Source: Candidatus Hydrogenedens sp.
GTDB lineage: Bacteria; Hydrogenedentota; Hydrogenedentia; Hydrogenedentales; JAEUWI01
NCBI GenBank assembly: GCA_016125095.1
Contig: WGMK01000027.1
Location: 45,866 to 109,865 of the forward strand
DNA: 64,000 bases
Direction: 5' to 3'
This document shows, piece by piece, positions 57,500-64,000 of this stretch. The notes under the pieces are model-generated. The model had not been told where the DNA came from, did no database searches, and saw only the letters and a program-made list of their open reading frames with translations. Within the stretch, counting starts at the first letter, position 1. Every line of letters begins with the position of its first letter. A program made the position numbers and the translations under genes.

Positions 57500-60400
57500 T
57501 CACGCGGCGCCATCGGGCCGCGCTGACGCCAGCACTTCCCGCACGGCCGATAGCAGCTGTTTCAAGGAAACGGGTTTACTCAGGTAAATGGTTACGCCCG
57601 CCTCGGCCGCCCGGCTCGCATCGAGGCTTTCACTGTAGCCGCTCATCAGGATTATTGGCAAGTCGGCCCGGGCCGACCGGATATGGCGCGACAATGCGGA
57701 ACCGGTCAGGTGCGGCATTGTTTCATCGGTGATCACCAGCGAAAACCGCCGGGGCGCGGCGTCGAAGGCCTCGCGGGCCTCGAGGCCATTGGAGCACACG
57801 GTTGGCGAATAGCCGGAACCCATCAGCGCCTCTGCGACGAAGCCCGCGACGGCCGGTTCGTCGTCGACGACAAGCACCTCGACCTCGCCGGTCGCGGCTG
57901 GCGGGGTATCCTCCTGCGCGATCGTAGCGGCGGGTTCTTGCGCCGCAGCAGCGGGGAGCGCCAGCCGGACGACGGCCCCGGCACCCGGTTCCGACTCGAT
58001 GCAGACGTGCCCGTGCATACCATGCACGATGCCGTGCACCACCGACAGGCCCATGCCGCTGCCGCGCCCGGAGGGCTTGGTGGTGTAGAAGGGCTCGAAC
58101 ACGCGATCGAGCGCTTCCGGCGAAAACCCGGGGCCCGTATCACGCACGGTGATGAGGACAAACCGGCCGCTGAAAACCTCATGGCAGCTGGCGCATTCCC
58201 AATCGTCCGCCTGATCCCGGCGCACCGATATCTCGACGGTCCCGGCCGGCTCCACGGCGTCGCGCGCATTGATCATCAGGTTCATGAGCATCTGGTGCAG
58301 GTGTACTGGGTCCGCCAGCACGCAGCATTCGCTGTCGATTTCCGTGGCGCGGATTTCAATACTGCTTGGTACGCTTGCGCGCAGCATGCGGAGCAACTCG
58401 TCTACCACGGTGGCCGGACGCACGGGCAGCGCCGCCCCCGATTCCGGGCGGCTGAAGGAAAGCAGCTGGCGGACCAGATCGCGGGCGCGTTCTGAGGCCC
58501 GGGTCACCTCAGCCAGATGCCCGCGCGCCTGCGCCGCCTGCTCGCCGGAAATCTCCTCGAGCGTGCGCGCGGCCAAATCCGTAAAACCCATGACGGACGC
58601 CAGCACGTTGTTGAAATCGTGCGCGATTCCGCCGGTCAGCAGCCCCAGCGCCTCCATTTTCTGCGCCTGCAACAACTGGTTTTCCAGCCGCTGTTTCTCT
58701 CGTTCCGCCTCGCGCAGGGCCGTAAAATTGGTGTTCACCCCGACCAGCCGGAGCGCGCGCCCGGTGCTGTCCCGCACCACATGGCCGCGCGAAAGCACAT
58801 CGAGCACCTTGCCATCGCTGCGCAAGACCCGCGCCTCGATTTCATAGGTCGCATCACCGCTTTTCAGCGCCCGGATGAGCGCCTGCCGCGAACGTTCCTT
58901 GTCCTCCGGGTGCACCAGTTCCATGGCCACGCCGGGAGAAGCGAACCTCTCCGCTTCGTCCTCGCCGTAGCCCATCATGCGCAACCAGCCGGGACTTACA
59001 TACACGCGCTGCCGCACGATGTCGTGGTCCCAGATGCCGTCGTTGGTGCCCTGCATGGCGAGTGAAAACCGCTCTTCGCTGTCCCGCAGCGCTATCTGCG
59101 CCTCGACGCGCTCGGTAACATCCTGAACGGTCACGAATACCTCGTCCGGCCGTTCGGGCGAGAGCTCGGCAATGACGCTGAGGTGCCGGGTTCCCTCGCC
59201 GTCTGCCCGATGCACCTGGCAGATCCCCTCGACCTTGCGCGCCCCCTTGCGGACCGCCTCCACCATCGCAATACCGTCGGCCCGGCAAGCGGGATCCACG
59301 AGCTCCAGCGCGTCCTGAAAGGTCAGCGTGCCGTCGTTGCCGGGAAATCCCAGGAGCGCGTTCAGTTCGGGCGAAAGCGCCAAAACACGATCCCGGGTGG
59401 TGTAGCGCGCCGTGAACACCTTGGCCAGGTTTTGCGCGCGCGCCAGCCTCGCCTCGCTTTCCTGAAGCGCGATCGCGCTAATCGAGGCCAGCCGGGTCGA
59501 CCGCTGGCTGAAAACGATCATCAGGCCGACCAAGGCCGTGAAGACCAGCCCGGTAAGCCAAAGGGTGGTATTCGGCAGAAGCACGTTTTCCCAGCCGCCC
59601 GCGGGCGCCATGGCCAACTGCCAAGTGCCTGATGCCACGGAGATATCCTGCAGCACCGGCTCGTCCTCGAACAGCGCCGTGGAGCCATAGAAGACATCGC
59701 CGTACTCGCCGAGTCCGTCGGTGCCCCGCAGCGCGAGCTCGAAATCCTGGTTGAAGTCGGATAGGCCGGCCTGCTGCAGCAGCGCATCCAGATCGATCAC
59801 GGCGGCAAGTAGCCCCCACACCTTCGGCGCGCCTTCCACCAGGGGGGCCGTGGCATCGTAAACGGGCACGCGGGCGACCAGACCGCGGCCTCCCTGCTTG
59901 AGCGTGAGCGGCCCGGCCACCACGGGCTCGCCTGCCTCGACGGCCATCATCGCTGCGGCCGACTGCTCCGGATCGGTCCGGTAATCCAATCCGATGGCAG
60001 CCTCGTTTCCGGCAAGCGGGTATATATGCCTGACCACGAAATCGGGCGCGGCGGCGAAATGGCTGATGGAGGGCGACCCCTTCAACAGCCCGGCTGACAA
60101 GAGCGCGAACTCGTCGTCGTTCAGTTCGCCATGCGCACCTATCAGCCGTGCCATGCCCGACAAGAGCTGAACGGTGGTCTGGATGGAACCCTCAATGTGC
60201 ACGCGAAGCGCGCCGGCCTGCTCGGCCACGCGGAGCCTCGTCCGCTCGGTTTGGAGTCCGCGCTGAAACTGGTCGAGCATGTAGATGCCGGAAAGCAGCA
60301 GCAGCACGGCAAGCACCGGCAGGATCCACAAGCGAGCCCGCGTGAACAGGAACAACACCAGCAGCGACAGGGCCGCCAGCGCGACGATACTGAACGTCGT

Positions 60401-61465
60401 GCGCGTCTGCCGCGCCCGGGTCGAACGCGTTATCTGACTGTAGTCGAAGACGAGGTCGGACAGGGACGCATCGGACGCAACCAGCCCGGCATCTCGCATC
60501 TGGCCGTAAATACCATTCCATCGCCAAGGATTGGTGGTGCCAATGGCCACCTCGGGATAGCGCATCCAGCGGCGCACCGCTTCCGCTTCTTCCAGGTTGT
60601 AGCCCTGCACGTCTTCGAGCTTGAGCACCCGGGGCAGTTCGACGCTGATACGCGAGGCGATCTCCTCGGAATTCTCCAGCGCATACGCCCAGCCCCGCAG
60701 CGACGCGGAGCGAAACCGCTCTACGAGGCCGGGATTTGTCTGCACCAGCCGCCGGTGGGTAAACAATGTGTCGCCGTAAAACAGCATGTTAAAGTCGGAG
60801 GGACGCATCACATTGATCTCGACGTCTTGCTCCTTTGCCAGCCACGCCGCGGTCAAATCGTAGGTGATGGTCGCGTCGCAGGCGCCGCTCAAGAGCGACT
60901 TGAGATCGGGCCGGTAGGTGACGCGCTCGACCGACGCCGGCGCTATGCCTTCGTTCACGAGGAGGGTGTCGAGTTCTACCACGTGGATCCCTGTGCCCTC
61001 GTAGCACATGGTGCGCCCGGCGAGGTCGGATGGACGGCGGATGCCGGAATCCGGCAGCGAGACAATGACGTAGGGGCTCTCCTGGAAAACGGAGCTCACG
61101 ACCACGAGGGGGGAGCCGGTACCGCGCGCGAGAAGGATATCCGTCGAGCCGATGCCGAAATCCGCACGCCCGGAAACGACTTCGTCCACGACCGTAACCA
61201 GCGAACCATCGGGCTGTACGCGCGGCCGGATCTCGACGTCGATACCGGCATCGTCGTAGTAGCCCTGCCACAGGGCCGCATAGTAGCCGGCGAATTGAAA
61301 CTCATGGTCCCACTTCAGCTGCAGGACCACCGCGTCTTTCTCGGCATATCCCTGGAACGCGGCGAGCGCCAGGACCAAAAACACTGCCAGTTTCAGCTTG
61401 ACGCCGCGCCGCATCCATACGGGGGAACGCCGATCGTCGCATTCCGCCAAGGCATTCGCCTCCAT
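57500..61465 (-). CDS. Hybrid sensor histidine kinase with NMT1/THI5-like binding domain, CHASE, PAS and receiver
   Basis: 1321 residues. A signal-type segment (about 23-42) precedes an NMT1/THI5-type solute-binding domain (about 45-340, opening LQLKWDHEFQFAGYYAALWQGYY), two membrane helices (about 350-400), a CHASE-like periplasmic domain (about 405-605), another helix (about 640-660), two PAS domains (about 685-925), HisKA with H in GGIAHDFNNVLA (about 950), HATPase with LMNLMINARDAV and GRGSGMGLSVV, and a C-terminal receiver with phospho-acceptor Asp in VITDETMPHLTG (about 1245) and Lys in IYLSKPVS. NMT1/THI5 domains bind pyrimidine or thiamine precursors or other small ligands. An ATG at 61414 is an alternative start. 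No output regulator is adjacent. Confidence 0.93.
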   Translation of the reverse strand: MEANALAECDDRRSPVWMRRGVKLKLAVFLVLALAAFQGYAEKDAVVLQLKWDHEFQFAGYYAALWQGYYDDAGIDVEIRPRVQPDGSLVTVVDEVVSGRADFGIGSTDILLARGTGSPLVVVSSVFQESPYVIVSLPDSGIRRPSDLAGRTMCYEGTGIHVVELDTLLVNEGIAPASVERVTYRPDLKSLLSGACDATITYDLTAAWLAKEQDVEINVMRPSDFNMLFYGDTLFTHRRLVQTNPGLVERFRSASLRGWAYALENSEEIASRISVELPRVLKLEDVQGYNLEEAEAVRRWMRYPEVAIGTTNPWRWNGIYGQMRDAGLVASDASLSDLVFDYSQITRSTRARQTRTTFSIVALAALSLLVLFLFTRARLWILPVLAVLLLLSGIYMLDQFQRGLQTERTRLRVAEQAGALRVHIEGSIQTTVQLLSGMARLIGAHGELNDDEFALLSAGLLKGSPSISHFAAAPDFVVRHIYPLAGNEAAIGLDYRTDPEQSAAAMMAVEAGEPVVAGPLTLKQGGRGLVARVPVYDATAPLVEGAPKVWGLLAAVIDLDALLQQAGLSDFNQDFELALRGTDGLGEYGDVFYGSTALFEDEPVLQDISVASGTWQLAMAPAGGWENVLLPNTTLWLTGLVFTALVGLMIVFSQRSTRLASISAIALQESEARLARAQNLAKVFTARYTTRDRVLALSPELNALLGFPGNDGTLTFQDALELVDPACRADGIAMVEAVRKGARKVEGICQVHRADGEGTRHLSVIAELSPERPDEVFVTVQDVTERVEAQIALRDSEERFSLAMQGTNDGIWDHDIVRQRVYVSPGWLRMMGYGEDEAERFASPGVAMELVHPEDKERSRQALIRALKSGDATYEIEARVLRSDGKVLDVLSRGHVVRDSTGRALRLVGVNTNFTALREAEREKQRLENQLLQAQKMEALGLLTGGIAHDFNNVLASVMGFTDLAARTLEEISGEQAAQARGHLAEVTRASERARDLVRQLLSFSRPESGAALPVRPATVVDELLRMLRASVPSSIEIRATEIDSECCVLADPVHLHQMLMNLMINARDAVEPAGTVEISVRRDQADDWECASCHEVFSGRFVLITVRDTGPGFSPEALDRVFEPFYTTKPSGRGSGMGLSVVHGIVHGMHGHVCIESEPGAGAVVRLALPAAAAQEPAATIAQEDTPPAATGEVEVLVVDDEPAVAGFVAEALMGSGYSPTVCSNGLEAREAFDAAPRRFSLVITDETMPHLTGSALSRHIRSARADLPIILMSGYSESLDASRAAEAGVTIYLSKPVSLKQLLSAVREVLASARPDGAA

Positions 61466-61495
61466 TCACCGATTGGTAATCGCACCTCTATGGCA

Positions 61496-61510
61496 TAGTG
61501 TAAAGCACTA
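61496..61510. promoter_or_regulatory. Small inverted repeat in the kinase promoter region
   Basis: TAGTG-TAAAG-CACTA, a perfect 5-bp inverted repeat with 5-bp centre, overlaps a TACACT-like -10 on the minus strand (61502-61497), 31 bp before the kinase ATG. It could be an operator or chance. Confidence 0.3.
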
Positions 61511-61549
61511 CTGAACGGGATACTAGCCTATCGACTGGGCCTCTGCGGG

Positions 61550-64000
61550 CTAAAGCTTGGTCTTGAGGAACTGCCCCGTATACGAGCCCTGCACCTTGCA
61601 GATGGCCGCAGGCGGGCCCTCCGCGACGACCGTACCACCGCGATCGCCGCCCTCGGGGCCGATATCGACTATCCAGTCCGCCGTCTTGATCACGTCCAGG
61701 TTATGCTCGATAACCACCACCGTATTGCCGAAATCGGCCAGCCGGTGCAGCACATGCAGCAGCCGGTCCACGTCGGCCGCGTGCAGGCCCGTAGTGGGCT
61801 CGTCGAGGATGTAGAGCGTGCGCCCGGTTTGCCGTTTCGCCAGTTCCGTCGCCAGCTTCACTCGCTGGGCCTCGCCGCCCGAAAGCGTTGTGGCGGATTG
61901 CCCCAGGGTAATGTAGTCGAGCCCCACTTCCGAGAGCGTTTGCAACGGGCGCTGTATGGCGGGAATGTGCTTGAAGATTTCGAGCGCATCCTCGACGGTC
62001 ATGTCGAGAATCTCGGCAATGTTCTTGCCCTTGTAACGAATTTCCAGGGTATCGCGGTTGTAGCGGGCCCCCTTGCACACCTCGCAAGGCACATACACGT
62101 CCGGCAGGAAATGCATTTCGATGCGCTTGAGCCCGTTGCCCTCGCAGGCCTCGCAGCGGCCGCCTTTCACGTTGAAGCTGAAGCGGCCCGGCTGGTAGCC
62201 CCGCGCCCGTGCCTCGGCGGTCTTTGTGAAAAGATCGCGTATCGGCCCGAACAACCCCGTATAGGTGGCGGGATTCGAGCGCGGCGTGCGGCCGATGGGC
62301 GACTGATCGATGTCGATGATCTTGTCGATGTGGTCCAGCCCATCGATGCACTCGTGTGGCCCCGGCTTGATGCGGGTGGAATCGTGCAGCGCCCGCATGA
62401 CCGCCGGATACAGCGTTTCATTGATCAGGCTCGACTTGCCCGACCCCGAAACGCCCGTGATGCACACGAAGAGACCAAGCGGAATGGACACGTCGATGTT
62501 CTTGAGGTTGTTGTGGCTCGCGCCCCGAATGGTGATGATCCGGTCGCCGGCCTCGCGCGGGGTCTCGGGGCAATAAGTCTTGCGCTTGCCGCTGAGGTAT
62601 TGGCCTGTCATCGATTTGGCGGACTTGAGGATCTGCGCGGGGGTGCCCTGCGCCACGATGCGCCCGCCATGCACGCCCGCGCCGGGACCGAGATCGATCA
62701 CATGGTCCGCCGTCAGAATCGTATCCTCGTCGTGTTCGACGACGATGACGGTATTGCCGAGATCGCGCAGGCGCTTGAGCGTGGCGATGAGCTTGTCGTT
62801 GTCGCGCTGGTGCAGCCCGATGCTGGGCTCGTCGAGCACGTAGAGCACGCCCGTGAGCCCGGAGCCGATCTGGCTGGCCAGCCGGATGCGTTGCGATTCG
62901 CCGCCGCTCAGCGTGCCGGCGTGGCGATCCAGCGTAAGATAGTCGAGCCCGACACTCGCCAGGAATCCGAGGCGGTCGCGGATCTCCTTGATGACGCGCT
63001 CGCCGATAAGCATGCGGTGCTTGTCGAGTTTGAGCTTGCCCATGAACTCGAGGGCCTCGCCGATGGACATGGCCGTCACGTCCATGATGCTGGCGCCGCC
63101 CACGCGCACCGCGCGGGCCTCGGATTTCAGCCGCGAGCCCTTGCAGGCATCGCACATGCGGGCGGTCATGAATTGCTCGATGTGGTCGCGCGCGCTCTGC
63201 GAATCCGTCTCGCGGTAGCGGCGCTCGAGGTTCGGAATCACGCCCTCGAAGGTCCGCTTCACCTCGTGCTTCATCTTGCGGCCGTCGTAGATGAAATTGA
63301 TCTCTTCCTTGCCGCTGCCATACAGCACGACATCACGGAAATGTTCGGGCAGCGTGGACCAGGGCGCGTCGATGGCCTGGCCATAGTGCTTGCAGACGCT
63401 CTTGAGCGCCATGCGATACATGCCGTCGAGCACGCGGCGCATGCTCCACGGGCGCACCGCGCCGTCCTCGATGCTGAGCGCGGCATCGGGCACCACCATC
63501 TCGGGGTCGATCTGCATCACTTCGCCCAGGCCCGTGCACTTGGCGCAGGCACCGTGCGGGCTGTTGAATGAAAACAGGCGCGGCTCGAGTTCCTCGAAAC
63601 TCAGGCCGCACTCCGGGCAGCCGAACTGCTCGCTCTCCAGCGTTTCCACCGCTTCCTCGCCGGGCTTCTCGTACCAGATGCGGATGAGCCCATCGGCCAG
63701 CTTGAGGCAGGACTCCACCGAATCGGTCAGGCGGCGTTGAATGCCCTCCTTCACCACGAGCCGGTCCACGACCACGTCGATGTCGTGCTTGTTGTAGCGC
63801 TTGAGGTCGATGTCCTCGTCCACGCCGCGGATCTCGCCATTCACCCGCCCGCGCACGAGGCCCTGTCGCTGGATGTCCTCGAAGAGCTTCTGGTAGGTGC
63901 CCTTGCGCTGGCGCACGATGGGCGCCATCACCTGCACCTTCGTCTTTTCCGGCAGCCGTAGGATCGAGTCGACGATATCCTGCGGGGTCTGGCGCTCGAT
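61550..64000 (-). CDS. uvrA: Excinuclease ABC subunit A (N-terminus off window)
   Basis: The damage-recognition ATPase of nucleotide excision repair. 816 residues to the stop are visible; roughly the first 120-130 are beyond base 64000. Zinc motifs are CPECGLSF with CAKC and CEACEGNG with CEVCKG. ABC signatures LSGGESQRIRLASQIG and LSGGEAQRVKLATELA, the second Walker A GVSGSGKSSLINE and Walker B segments VLDEPSIGLH and ILDEPTTGLH are all intact. It ends SYTGQFLKTKL. No defect seen. Confidence 0.97.
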   Translation of the reverse strand: MERQTPQDIVDSILRLPEKTKVQVMAPIVRQRKGTYQKLFEDIQRQGLVRGRVNGEIRGVDEDIDLKRYNKHDIDVVVDRLVVKEGIQRRLTDSVESCLKLADGLIRIWYEKPGEEAVETLESEQFGCPECGLSFEELEPRLFSFNSPHGACAKCTGLGEVMQIDPEMVVPDAALSIEDGAVRPWSMRRVLDGMYRMALKSVCKHYGQAIDAPWSTLPEHFRDVVLYGSGKEEINFIYDGRKMKHEVKRTFEGVIPNLERRYRETDSQSARDHIEQFMTARMCDACKGSRLKSEARAVRVGGASIMDVTAMSIGEALEFMGKLKLDKHRMLIGERVIKEIRDRLGFLASVGLDYLTLDRHAGTLSGGESQRIRLASQIGSGLTGVLYVLDEPSIGLHQRDNDKLIATLKRLRDLGNTVIVVEHDEDTILTADHVIDLGPGAGVHGGRIVAQGTPAQILKSAKSMTGQYLSGKRKTYCPETPREAGDRIITIRGASHNNLKNIDVSIPLGLFVCITGVSGSGKSSLINETLYPAVMRALHDSTRIKPGPHECIDGLDHIDKIIDIDQSPIGRTPRSNPATYTGLFGPIRDLFTKTAEARARGYQPGRFSFNVKGGRCEACEGNGLKRIEMHFLPDVYVPCEVCKGARYNRDTLEIRYKGKNIAEILDMTVEDALEIFKHIPAIQRPLQTLSEVGLDYITLGQSATTLSGGEAQRVKLATELAKRQTGRTLYILDEPTTGLHAADVDRLLHVLHRLADFGNTVVVIEHNLDVIKTADWIVDIGPEGGDRGGTVVAEGPPAAICKVQGSYTGQFLKTKL

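Noticed and set aside
1..64000. CRISPR arrays, prophage or transposase genes
   Set aside because: No regularly spaced direct repeats and no integrase, transposase or phage structural genes were seen on either strand.

Overview
The window is high-GC bacterial chromosomal DNA, densely coded and mostly in long same-strand runs. No rRNA, tRNA, CRISPR array or transposase was found. The lineage is uncertain. A diderm is certain from the complete type II secretion system (T2SS), with secretin, and from the lipoproteins. The mix of huge PKD/TIG secreted proteins, a DUF2961 (GH172) enzyme, DUF3299 and DUF4139 proteins and C-terminal sorting-type tails fits poorly studied phyla such as Hydrogenedentota or PVC relatives (inference; no marker phylogeny was possible). 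The window cuts a PilB/GspE-type ATPase at its left edge and uvrA at its right edge.

Region 1 (1-14492, minus strand) is a full T2SS locus in the order gspC-D-E-F-G-H-I-J-K-L-M, with many start/stop overlaps. It is followed by a second GspE/PilB ATPase behind its own near-consensus promoter. No prepilin peptidase is present. gspJ carries a ~150-bp multi-hairpin palindromic element between its coupled start codon and its prepilin cleavage site. Region 2 (14694-28779, minus) holds two large secreted proteins. One is an 852-residue protein with a matrixin-like layout that has lost its zinc site. The other is a 3687-residue protein built from a duplicated ~1400-residue unit, two PKD domains, TIG-like domains and a Cys/Gly-rich membrane tail. 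They sit beside the T2SS and are plausible substrates (inference).

Region 3 (28780-34719, minus) is a packed run: proA, nadD, yqeK, a YqeM-like methyltransferase, an acyltransferase and two glycosyltransferases. Region 4 (34852-37175) has a REP-like hairpin, two poorly characterised genes and a 740-bp stretch with structured DNA ending in a strong terminator that no recognised gene explains. Region 5 (37213-41635, plus) holds a DUF3299 protein, a lipoprotein with duplicated pseudopilin-tail-like motifs, and the housekeeping set yceD-rpmF-plsX-fabD. A lower-GC GmrSD-type (DUF262/DUF1524) defence-like gene follows directly after fabD.

Region 6 (43378-50913) holds an endonuclease III-like protein, a GH172 enzyme, thiG, serC, a YeeZ-like epimerase, a small secreted protein bracketed by four copies of a 30-bp repeat, and a zinc-sensing diguanylate cyclase (DgcZ-like). 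Region 7 (50975-53901, minus) is the most interesting small module: a TetR repressor with a perfect palindromic operator on its promoter, a sphingosine-1-phosphate-lyase-like PLP enzyme and a ceramidase-superfamily-like membrane protein. Together they look like a regulated sphingolipid or long-chain-base catabolic operon. Region 8 (54022-64000) holds a DUF4139 protein, a fumarylacetoacetase-family enzyme, an unknown secreted protein, a 1321-residue hybrid histidine kinase with a built-in NMT1/THI5-type solute-binding domain, and uvrA.
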